64,000 bases of DNA from Onchocerca lupi (taxonomy: Eukaryota; Nematoda; Chromadorea; Rhabditida; Onchocercidae): assembly GCA_028564675.1 (NCBI GenBank), contig JAOVVO010000015.1, positions 186,001-250,000 on the forward strand, in the 5' to 3' direction. Position numbers and translations under genes: made by a program. The notes under the pieces are model-generated. The model ran no database searches and had not been told where the DNA came from. It saw only the letters and a list, made by a program, of their open reading frames with translations. Shown here piece by piece: positions 26,708 through 38,507 of this stretch. The first letter of the stretch is position 1; each line of letters begins with the position of its first letter.

Positions 26708-28054
26708 TCAGCAGATCTCTTTTTTTTTTTTTCGCTTCCACAATAGCCAGTCGTTATTTCCTTATTAACCCATGCATTGTTTTTGTTTATGATGTTGTAT
26801 TTTTAACCGATTTCTGCAGTAATTATCAGCTGTTAATGCAAGATACCACTCAATCGACGGAAAAAAAGTGTATATACATGCATATCATCGATTTGGATAT
26901 GCCCGAACTGATCGATCGGCTTAGGTGTGTATGCATTTATATTAACCTAAATTTCTGCTGAAGTCGATGGCTAATACTTAGAACTAATCCGAATCTTCAT
27001 CATCGAAAGAATGCAATGAATTAGTTGAAGTAAGCTATGAAAGGTATTATTAAACTTTGGATTGACATTGTGAGAATGATTTTTCTAAGCGGTGTATGCA
27101 TAATAAGAAGCCATTTATCGATCGAGATTAAAGTGGACAAATTAGGTGATGGGATCAGAAATGGTCGGTTGTTTGGTGGAAATTCATGAGAAGTGAAGTG
27201 GGTTATGTTGTAGCGAAAAATGGTCCAATGAACCGATTATCTCGCATCTAATTGTTGAACTCCAAACAGAAGAATCGGGGAGCTCGAGAAAGGAGTTAGT
27301 TGTTCAGTGACTTCACGAATGACCTCCTTCCCTTACACTTAAGCCTTTTTCTCCTTTGAAAGTAATTTGATTCGGATTACCGAGAATACTAGGAGTATTT
27401 TCACCTTTTTCTAACATGATGATGATCATTCTTATGTATTACCACTCCTCAAATATCATTTCCTTTCTGGATCCTGTGAAAGACAGGCGAAGTACTTGGA
27501 CGCATCAGAAGTTAATTTGGCATCTTGCGATATCAATTCAGTTCATCCATGATCGTAAGCTGCTAAGCATCATATATGATTACACTGTGGGCAGTACGAA
27601 TGATATAAAAAAGTTTTAAAAAATGGAAATTGTAGGAGGAACGCATAATTTCGAAATTCAATTGATGCATAGCATTGGAGTGTTAAAACTAAGTATAGGA
27701 TTGCAAAATCGGGAGAGTTAGGATGTATCTTGCAAAAATATTCTAAAGTTCATTGGCTTTTATTTTAAAGAATTATTTGAAATTTATATTTTTAGAAGTA
27801 ATTTATTCAGTCATTTTTCGGAATAGCTATTTGATACTGAATTGAACACTGGATAGCTGGGAACTAATCTCGAACTTGTTTGCTGGAATTTGAAAAATCT
27901 ACAAAAAGTGACCAATTAAAGAAGAAAATAAGTCTGTTGTATTAGTCAGTTTTTTTCACTTTTTTTCCACAAATAAAATTCTATAACTATGTGAATTGGC
28001 GCAGTCGAAATCATAACTTGGGAAAGTGATAGAAACAGAAAGTAGTAGAGAGAA

Positions 28055-28101
28055 ATGTTGCATTTAAATTTCATGCTGATATTTCATTACAAAATTTTTC
28101 T
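28055..28101 (+). other. Candidate 5' signal-peptide exon for the ephrin
   Basis: ATG at 28055 opens 15 codons (hydrophobic start MLHLNFMLIF) and two further bases, then a canonical donor gtgagt. It ends in phase 2, which is exactly what the first recognised ephrin exon at 35404 needs. This would imply a 7.3 kb first intron. Chance matches of this kind are common in such sequence, so this is only a candidate. Confidence 0.2.
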
Positions 28102-28681
28102 GTGAGTGATGGCTGTCATTTCCTTTTTTTTCTTTTTTTTTTTTTTTTTTGATCAATAAATTACAAGTTTTGAATTGTTGAAATTTAATTTTCCGTAAAT
28201 TTGAATCGCAATCAATAATGCATCTGAAAACTTCGCTTTCTCTTCGATCATTTTTTGAAATCAGTCCCGGATTTCTTGGGTTTGCACGATAACATCATAA
28301 TGAATAGCTACCATTAATAACGGTTAAAAGGTTGCCGGTTCAACTGTTTGAAAAGGTCACAGTGCACACTTTCATTGTTTAACACATTTTATTGGATATA
28401 TTTCCACTGAGATGGATTACATTTATGCAAATTAATCCTTTCCAAGCACCAAATATTCGTTAATCGCCTGTTATTGTTTGAAGAAAGATGCTATGAGAGG
28501 GGTTATAACAACTAATGTGATCTAGTCATGTAATAGCTTCAGATGCTTGAATGAATTGAATGAATGATCCAGAGAACCGAGGCGAAAAATTCCTGAATGT
28601 TGAATATATTAAATTTCTGTTGTTTCAAAATTTTATTAAAATTTAAATAGCTATGAAATCCAAATATTTGTGGACTGTTAA

Positions 28682-28738
28682 AATTCACATATCATTATGA
28701 TGTTTTAATAATTCACATATCATTATGATGTTTTAATA
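28682..28738 (+). repeat. 28 bp perfect tandem duplication
   Basis: Unit ATTCACATATCATTATGATG followed by TTTTAATA, repeated at 28683 and 28711 without difference, so it is recent. Confidence 0.9.
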
Positions 28739-31700
28739 TAAGTTGAGAAACTTTCAGAAGAGAGAGAGCAGAGTTGAAAATATTTGATACTTCCGTCATC
28801 GTTTGTGTCACTTGAAATGAATGGATGAGGATTATTGAATAGAGAGATATGTTCAAGTAGGGATTAACCTGGAAATCACTATTGCATTCGATTTTTTATA
28901 ATTTTAGATCTTTCATGATAATTTTCAATAGTGTAGAATAGAATGTGCTAATCACCAAGAATAATCATTCGATTGGTATCTGCTTGACTTAATTATCAGC
29001 TGATAAATGCTCGATTCAACTATGAGTTGTCAAATATTCCTTAATAAATAATTACTCTTTGTTAGGCTTTTTGATATTAATTAAATTTATTTTGATTAAA
29101 ATTGTTGCTGTCGTCATAAATGCAGACATCTTTTGCCCTGCTGATATTATTATAAAATGTTAGAAAGTTTGTCGATCTATTGTGATAATTAAAATTTAAA
29201 TTGAATTTGTGGAAATTGGAATAAACTCAATTACATTTGATTAATTCTGATAAGAATGTCAATTGAAACATGAATTAATCTTAGCTTCGGAATATTGGCG
29301 AAACGTGTGATGCTCTTTTCTTTTCTGATGGCATAAAATGAAGAAGGTGATGCTAATGAATTCAAACAAGGAAAAATGGCATTTTACAGTTCTACCAGAT
29401 GGTGCAAGGAGCTTTTTATCCAACGAAGATTTATTGTTAATGGATGAAAAGGAGGAGAATCTCTACTACCAGCTTGTACTTTACACCAAATCAAGCCTTT
29501 TCTGCCTACCGCTTTTTTATGGCACAGCAGCAGTAGCAGCAGTATTATAGGGCTACCGAAGGAACCGAGAAATGTTCTAATCAGCAAGTGGATGTCAAAA
29601 AGGATTTGTGAAATGTCATCTAGAAGAGGAATGAGTGCATCGCATTATTCAGATCGATTACTTTCTGCAATTCGATATGACATTTACCGTAACTGTCGAA
29701 TGCCTATTTCTTCCTTCTCGAGCTCTTTCGGTCCTCCAGCTGCTGCTGCCATTGACATTTTCCATGAAATTAATAATACCATCATCACCCAGAACGAATG
29801 ATAGTAGTATTACAGATTGTTGTCATGCATTAAATGATTCTTTACAAATATTCCGATATGGATTCCCTAAATGTTCAAGATTTTCACATTTCCTTTTTGC
29901 AATTCATGATTTTTCTAAATTCTGAATTTATGGATTTTTCATTTTTTCTTTTTAACATCATAGGCGTAATAATTATATTGGTAAAACCGGAGTTATGATT
30001 TCAAACATTATTGATAAAGATTTCGGTGGTATTTTATAAAAAAAGTTACCGTTATCAATTTTCTGAATCTCGTTTCAAGGTATTCTGAAAGCGAAATGAA
30101 TCGTTAAAGACTAAAATGTCTTGCCGAAATCGCCATATCACACATTTTAAAATTTTGGATAAATCGAATTGCTGTGGATTTGGCTGATTTCTTAAACTGC
30201 AGAAATTATTTGAAAATCTGAAATTGACAATTTTCTAATCAAAATGTTCTCCTCATTTTCAATCATTGATTTAAATGGTGAATACTTCAAGTTCAATTTA
30301 GTTTCTGCAATGCATATGAGCTAAGCGATGTTTACAAGTTTTGAATCATGATTAATCTATATAATGAAAAGCAAAAAAGTGTGTTAATGAGGTTGGAGAG
30401 TTAGCTCGATGCTAAGCTGTAAATTAACGGATATGTTGGGCTTTTGGTAACATCACTATGAATACTTCATAGGCTTGCCAAGGGTATTGATATCTGAATT
30501 GACATTTATTGAGTATATGTTCTCAACAATGTAATATTAGAAGCCATATTGCATGAGAATTTCTGTTTGTTTATATCACCGATTCGTTTAATTTTACTGG
30601 ACAAAGAAAGCGTTGCTCAGAGAAATTCCAGAAAAATTAGCAGCGATCCAAGGATTGTGATGAAAGAGCTCATGAATGAAATCTTGAAATGTCTGTGAAG
30701 AAAATCAAGTAGTCACCAAAATAGAACTTGGCCTCGACCTCAAAGATTTATTACTCTTCTATTAAAACTATTGTTTTGGTGAACTGGTGGTAATTGCGAA
30801 CATTTAGAATATAATCATGAAATTTTCGAAATTTTCAAAACGAGAAACAAACTCTACTTTTCATTGTTTAATCTCGTACCGTAATCTTCGAAATCTTTCT
30901 TATCATAAATTTCAGTATCAAAATCATTTTGTCACAATTTAACAAGCAATCTGCAATATTTGATTGCAATGCTTGGCATAGACATAACAAATATGGAAGT
31001 AATGTTGTACTCATTCGTCATAGTTGGTAGTGCAGTGTGCATAAATCTGACCACAACTAATTAATTATGGTTATCTGAAAGCTATCAGATCTCTACGACT
31101 TCTTCAGGAAAAAGATTGTTAGAGAAAGATGAACAGTGTCAAGTTGGATAAATATCTCATGCGGTATATACATTAGTGAAATTAAAATGTCATCTATATC
31201 GACAAGTTGAGAGCAACATCTCATTACGATGTTACATTAAATTTAATTGAAATCTCATCCTGAAAGTAAGTTGAATACTTAGCGATACTATACCTGAAAG
31301 AGCATATGATAACCCATACCTGGGATATTTCTGATTCATCGCATGAAGACACGAATTTATTTTCAAAATCTTACTATCTTGAAAATTTTGATTTCATAAA
31401 GCTTTTCAGTATTATAAATTTCTTTTAAGATTCATTAATAAACAGTATATCCTAATTTTTCGAATACAATTTAAAATTTTTGGCTTTTAATTTGCTTGAG
31501 AGACAGTAGTCAGAAATAATGAAATGCAGTGCAAGGATATTTCAGCTTAGATGGGACAATTAATTAAAATAAGTATTGCTGTGTCTCTGGTTGTTAACCA
31601 TTAAAAAAAAAAAAAAAAAAAAATGAACGAAATGGTCTTTCGATTCTTGATTGCATTACAATTCTAATTTATTCCATTTTCCCTGCTTTACCACATACTA

Positions 31701-34700
31701 GGGCTTATTTATGAATGTTTTTTCCTAATTTTAATACAACATATATCTATGTTCCATAGTATATTTGTTTTGTTTGAGTTTCAATTAATCTTTGAAAAGT
31801 TCATTTTTTAATTTCTTATCATAAATAATTGTCAAGAAATGGCAAGTAAAAATAAATTTTGTGAAGTGGTGAGGAACAAAATTTAATTACGAAATGTAAT
31901 GAGACAAATTGAGCCAACATGATTTGAGCCAAACTTTTCGCTAAACTTAATATGGGCTGCATTATTTATTCCTTGAACACATGTACTGCTTGAACTATCC
32001 AGAATATTCAAACGGTAATGGCTACAAAAAAAAAGAAAATACAGCGGAATGATATATGAAATAAAAATTGAGTAATAATAGGGATGAAAGGAGGAGGAAG
32101 GATATCGAATTTTTAAATTATAACTTTTCAAGTTTATATCGTTACCAATTTTCGGAATTCAAGCGCGGACTTCATGTTAGCAAAAAATTTGTAAGCATAA
32201 TTAAAGAGGACAAGAGACCGATATTCTTATTGGAGGGTCATCAGCTTTTGAATGTGAACAATAGAATGATATAAATGTGATAATTGACTGACCATATGAT
32301 TGAAGATGAAGGGCTAATTGGTAAGTTTCTGATTTGAGTACTGATAAGAATCGGAATGTTGGCCAGTGGAATAATCTTTTCATAACCCTTCTTCTCAATC
32401 CCAATTGGCTTGTTTATCTTTCAGGCAAAACTAAGGACATATTCATTAAATTAGCTAAATTATTATCTGTAATATGACTTGGTCACACAGCTTCCTTTCA
32501 TTAGTCCTTTCTGAAGAACAGGAAGGAAAGAACACTGACATTCTTCCTACTCCTATTACCTCACTTCCTTAATCGATATTGTTAGCTTTGCTTACCACTC
32601 AACTAGGTTAATTCAAGTTTTGCTAGTAAGGGATCGTTTAATAATAACGAATTTAATCCTTACACAATAAAGCTTTCAGTAATACTAATTCTTTTTATAT
32701 ACGAAAAAATCGCAAAATCAGAATTTTTGAAAATTACTGAAATTTTCTAAAATATTCGCAAACAGGCGGGAAAAGAAATGAAGAGAAAAAGTTAACGATC
32801 AATTCAAAATGAAATTGGTCAGCAAATAGAATCGAAATTTTAGACGCAAAACATGATTAGATAAATTGGTGAATTTTTTTTTTTTTTTTTTTGCTTTTCA
32901 AAAGAATAATCGAGGTATCTCAATATTTAATATGAAATTATTTCTAAAATTATTATGATGTTTATAAACCCTGTAATAATAACCATTCAAATGGACTAAC
33001 AATAGGTATTTACCGAATAAGGTAACATGTGCTGAATAAGTAAGTTTTAATCACAATTATCTCTCAATGATAATGACATTGATGGGGTTACCGATAATGT
33101 CGCATTACTGTCAAATGACAGTAATGAATAGTGTCAGATCAATAAGTTGCAAATAAGAATTTATCCCCAAAAGATGGATTTTTGATGTATTCGAACAAAT
33201 TGATGCTGCATTTATTCATTATCATACATTGTTATCTCGACATATTGCTACTGATTGATTTGGCTGTGTGCCCTCCAAATACAGATCTATGTGTTACACA
33301 ATAACAATTTCGCAACGCAGAAGCACAAAGTTCAAATTTATTTCTGAGATAATTAGTTTCATTTTATGCAAAATTCTTTTTTACTCAAGTCTGTTTTGTT
33401 CCTTCTTGTTGTTATTTGTTGAGATTATCGAAAAAAAAAAAATCACTTTCACTCAAAGTTAGCATTCTTAGTACATGTGAGTGAAATTTACCTCTTTCTT
33501 TTTTGAAATTCTATAAATAATATTTTACCCATTCATATCTAGTACTAAAAGATTGATTAAGGTCAAGATAAGGTCAAGTGGCATCTGAAAGCTGTTGTAT
33601 CCATTTAGAACAATTAGTAATATCCGGATCATGGAAAATAAGAGGGTAATTTCAGAGCAGATGATGTTTACACTTTCCAGCATGCTTTTGTCATCATTTC
33701 ATTGAAATAACATTATAGTATCCTTGCAGCTGCTACTTCACTTCTCTCATTTATACCATTTTTATAGTCTTTCTTATCCAAATCTTTTCCATTCCTTCTT
33801 ATTTTCAATTTTTGAAAGCATGCAATGATCGATGTATCACTGCTATTCAAGTTGAACTTTTATTAATGCACGATCCAATTTTGATTTTTGAAAATTTCAA
33901 TAAATTCCCCAACTTTTGTTGAAATATACTATCTTCCTGAATGCTAATTAGGAGGTGGAGATGATGAGATGCGAAGTTAGTTTCAGCCAAATATGCTCAA
34001 AGAATATACTTATTTCCTGTGAGAAGCCGACTGAATAGAAAGAGAGTAAATAATCAAGGCAGATGAATGGATCGTGCTCTAGGATTTATCAAACTTAGCC
34101 AAAGAAGTTGAGCGAGATAGTTCGATAATTGGCATCACGGTCATCTTCATCGAATGAATTCTGTATCCGATTTCCAGTTGTATAATAATGGAGAAGCTAA
34201 GCATTGAAGAAAAAATTAGAATAGCTGAATAATATATTGAATTCTATTCGTTCCATAAAAATGATATTTTGAAATTCATGAACTGAATTCTCTGACCTGT
34301 GGCTCATTTCATACTTCAAAGTATGCCGATGCTCCAGGTGATGTTTATGCCTTGCCATTAATGGATTGTTTGAAATTACACAGAACATTTCCGATTAAAA
34401 TAGCAGTGCACACATTTTCTAGGAGATTTCTTAAATTAATCTAAGAAATCTAAGAATTCAATCCTTTTGATAAAAAAAATTAATTGATTTACTTTATTGG
34501 AAGGGATTAATCAATCAATTAATTTACTTAAATTGCTTTGATTAGTCAATTAATTTACTTTATTAATCCTTTACTTTATAGCAGTCCTAGTTATTTCGGA
34601 TGAGTAATGTTAGAAGTCGAAAAAATATTAGCTGCGAGTGAGTTAAAACACACTTTCAAAGTCAACATCAAGTAAGGAAAATTTGTTTATCCATGATTTT

Positions 34701-35403
34701 CGGATATGATGATATTTAAAGTTATTCTGTGTGAGATCTCGAGGAGCTGAGTGCCAACTTTTCGTCCAGGAAAAACTTATTCTAATTTGTTTTTAGTTCA
34801 TTTAAGTAAGGAACAAAAATAAAAGTTACGAACAATTCTAATTTTTTTCATTAAAATTTTCTCAGCAAGTTAATATAAATCAGATTATAAATTATACTAC
34901 TTAGCTCATTTTTTTTTTTTTAACGCAAGTGTCTTTTTAATTGTGATCTTAAAAAATATTATTTTTCTGGAAGACATCGAAGAATATAGTGAAATGTGAT
35001 ATGCTGTTTAGTGGCACTTACAAATCTACTACTTTTTACTAAACCATAATGGATAATTTGATGGTATTAACTAGTAGTTATAAATAATTTAAGCCTTCTA
35101 TAAGATTAACAATCATTTGCTATCGTTTACTGAGAAGTTATTAAGACAAAAAAAAAGAAATATGAAACAAGATTTTCAGGAATTTTGTTCTTTCTATTTA
35201 GTATCTTTGAAAGAAAATTACCCAGATAAATTTCTTGTATCAATTAAAATGGCTGGCATTTGAAGGAAAATTTAAAGCTTGAGATTCTGTCATCAAATTT
35301 GGATTTTATTTAATTTTAAATATATTTATCTTGTTTTCATTCGGCAATTTTTAGTATATATCGAAAAAAGAAAACGATTATATGACTTGAAAATTTTTTG
35401 CAG

Positions 35404-37497
35404 ATTTACTGATCGTTCACTGTTTCCACACGATGCAGAAATTGGTGCTGAAGCAGCTTTTATTGAAGTAGATGCTATGGATTCGATGGAAATAGTTTGT
35501 CCTACATATAGTATAAATGATAATGTTGATAAGTATGAGCAACTTGTCGTTCATCAGGTAACAAAACTCAACAAACTACCTTGTATTTAAAAATTTCCTC
35601 AGTTTTTTTCACCATATAAACCTCTTTTTTTCATAAGTTTATGTTCATTATATTAAACTTTTTCATGAGCGTAGTAATTTATATTTATCTTCGAATTGCG
35701 ATCATTTGGCAGGTATCTGATTTATCATTCATGAGCTGTGAATTGGATAGCCGTTCGCAGGCATTTCTCGTATGTGATTCGCCTCTAGCAGCGACATCAA
35801 TCAGTCATAAAATTGTATTTCGTCAATTTTCTCCTTTACCAAATGGCTTCGAATATCAACCGGGCCGGTCGTATTATTTGATTAGTTAGTTTTTTCATTC
35901 AATTTCATAAAATTTATTAAACTTCAGTTTATAGAAATATATTATGCAGATGAAAGTTTTTTATCTTTTAATTAATTATAATATTTTTTAGCATTTTACT
36001 ATTATTGTCATTATTATTCAAATTTTAGCAACATCAAATGGATCCATCGAAGGCATGAACAATACTCGACTGGGACTTTGTGTTACTGCGAATATGAGGT
36101 TGCGTATCGATGTTCGTCCTTTAAGTGACCACTCGTATCCAAGTTCTGAAGAAGGTAATGCACTAAATGTGCTGCTCATTCCTGAGAAAATAAATTGCAA
36201 CTAGGAAAACCAGAAATTTGAATTATTTTCGAAATTTCATCTTTTGAAATTCGAATAATAATATTGTTTCAATGAAGAATTATTAAAACGGCGAGCGCAA
36301 GACAGTTTAATACTTAAAATTCCATTTTTTGCTGCTGGATAATTATTATGCGGTATAAATGATTTCCTGAAATTTTAGGAAAAGGTGACCTATATTATTG
36401 AACGAATGTCCACCATCTAAAAAGTTTCCGAACTCATATTTATGCGTAGTTTTTTCACATGAATGTTATAATTCAAAGTTTAAAGTAATATATTAGGAAT
36501 GAATACGAGGTACGAGCTAGAATCATCGAAGTCAGAAAGAACTGAAAAAGAAGACTGGTTTCGAGATCATCATGTAAAACCATCTATAGCTGACAAATCA
36601 AAAACAGAGGAAGTAAGTTAGTATATCAGTTATCTGGACACTTTGATCATTATATGAGTGAACTGTAACTCTCATTACAAAATTTAGAGCCTTAGCAAAT
36701 ATTATTGCTAAAGTAATATATCGAGAAAGGTAAGATTAACGAAAGTTTTAATTTCTCAAATTTAATGATTAAAGCATATTTTTAGGACATCGACAGACTA
36801 AACAATGAATCACAGAAATTCGCTGAAAAGCACGGTTTTGATTTGACACGACTAGAGTATGTTAGGCAATTGGCTATAGACGGCGTTGAGGGCGATTTTT
36901 CATTTCAAGAGCTTGAAAATGACTCTTTGGTTAGCAACTCGTAAGATTAAAAGTTTAGAAAAGTTGATAACTTTTTTAATATCTTCAAAGTAATCTTCGA
37001 GATTGATATCGATAAAACAATGAAATACAAATTTTGCAGAGGAATTCAATGGACTCAACGGAGACGACTCTTGCAAGTGGTCCGGGACGGCCAAGATTTT
37101 CAAGTTCACTCTCTGACCATGAAGCGTTTTATTCGACGAGTAGGCAAGCACAGCGGTGGATTTCAAAAGAAATACAAAGTAGAATCGATGCTTCGCGGGA
37201 CCTTTTTCCTGAGCAGAATACAAGTGGCGTGGAACCTGCGAAGGATTATGTCGTAGATGATATATCCGGTGAGTCAGCAATTTTGAAATGAAAGAAATTT
37301 CACTATTACAGTATCAGATCATCGGAATCTATCATTCTGTTAACGAAATCTTTCTTTTTAGAATGTGTTTGAGATCATATTATTTTCTGCAAGATCATGA
37401 TAATGTATTTCTAGGTGCAGGTGCTATACTTGGTCGGCTAGAAACTAAATATATAATTGTCAATGTATTGTTATTGTTATGGAATTCAGGAAGGTAA
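35404..37497 (+). CDS. Ephrin (Eph receptor ligand), 5' exon missing
   Basis: Seven exons in phase: 35404-35557, 35713-35884, 36029-36154, 36497-36612, 36786-36940, 37042-37268 and 37415-37497 (TAA). They encode about 344 residues. The ephrin receptor-binding domain is clear. EIVCPTY is followed by the family signature MSCELDSRSQAFLVCDSPLA, then FRQFSPLPNGFEYQPGRSYY, IEGMNNTRLGLC and the four conserved cysteines. A long hydrophilic Ser/Glu-rich spacer of roughly 180 residues follows. The tail ends in a short hydrophobic run (IIVNVLLLLW), compatible with GPI attachment, as in nematode ephrins. Ephrins are cell-surface guidance ligands for Eph receptor tyrosine kinases. The signal peptide exon is not included: exon 35404 needs two bases from an upstream exon. 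The sixth exon has two AGs at its acceptor (gcagAG); only the second keeps the frame. The spacer is long, resembling the larger EFN-4-type nematode ephrins, but subtype is not assigned. Confidence 0.9.
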
Positions 37498-38507
37498 CAC
37501 GAACTGTTTCAGATCATAAGAGAGGATTGGGTATGTACTCTCTGTATATGCATTTATTATAAGTGAATATCTAAAGTTTGATCCTGCCAAGTTGATTGTA
37601 TGATATTTACCAGTATTTGCTTGTTCCGAAATCCCGCATTGTTTCCAACATTCACATGATTACCGACCGATTCATCCACCAATAAATATCTAGAAAAATT
37701 GCAGAAATCCCTGCTGCTATTCTTGACGGGAAATAAGGGAGAAATGGCCGGAACTAGATTTGAGATCGGAAAAGCATAAGTGATAAAAAGTGGGTTGAAT
37801 ATTGTGGTGAATAGGATTTAGTATAAATACTTCTAAAACAAATAAAGGGAAGTTTAATGCTTCACCACCTAATTTCTCGGGATCATGCTTCGTGTAACCA
37901 GTATTCGGTGTATCAGACATCTTGTATTTTTTGGATCCAAACTACTTTCGCATTTCGATAACTTTCCGAAGTACGGAAGGTGGGAAATTATCACAACGTG
38001 ATTTCTTATTTGTCAATTTTTAATCTATGATGTGGGGAAATTGGCTATTCATTCCAACGGGTTATTTTTCCATGATGGTCATTCTTTGTTATAAAACTTT
38101 CATATCATGCAAAATACTCCTTAAATTTCTGTTCAATTTATTGCTTATCATAAATTGAATAAATTCGGTTCAAAACTTTGCTCACTTTTTGAACTGTTTT
38201 TTTAAAAGGTTGTCACGATATTAACACAAAACCGACAGGTACATTACGATAATCACTGTGGTCAGATCACACATGGAATATGTAGCCATCTATCCAAAAT
38301 TTAATTTCAGCTTGAATTCCTGGGTTCCTTACAAATAATATTATTTACTATTAACATTTCACTTCTCGACCATCATCGTTCAATTTAAACTTCAAGTTTG
38401 TATCCAGAGAAAGAATAAATGCCATTCGAGAAAATATCCTATTCAATATAATATCGAAGATTAACAAACATGAATGAAACATGTATAATTTGTATTGCAA
38501 AAAATGA
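37498..38507. other. Convergent intergenic region, one orphan ORF
   Basis: This lies between the 3' ends of the ephrin (plus) and the RBM34-like gene (minus). A possible ephrin poly(A) signal AATAAA is at about 37681. On the minus strand an ATG at 37920 opens 67 codons beginning MSDTPNTGYTKHDPEKLGG. The first 17-20 residues look protein-like, followed by less convincing sequence. A donor-like gtggtg follows at 37868. I do not recognise the product, and it may be chance. Confidence 0.4.

Larger units (their letters stand above)
15991..35403. other. Gene-poor tract of about 19 kb
   Basis: No protein-coding exon could be supported on either strand. Open frames are short, and none shows a recognised domain. 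The tract contains several old duplications (16.3, 19.2, 19.7-20.2, 26.6, 28.7 kb), a TA and a TG microsatellite, and many long T or A runs. A 5' exon of the downstream ephrin must lie in this tract or beyond it. A candidate signal-peptide exon is 28055-28101. A slightly more GC-rich patch at 29.3-29.8 kb has overlapping open frames on both strands but no identifiable product. Confidence 0.55.

Noticed and set aside
29338..29925. Cluster of overlapping open frames in a slightly GC-richer patch with AGC/GCT triplets
   Set aside because: No recognisable domain, competing frames on both strands and no clear acceptor/donor series. Kept only as a note on the gene-poor tract.
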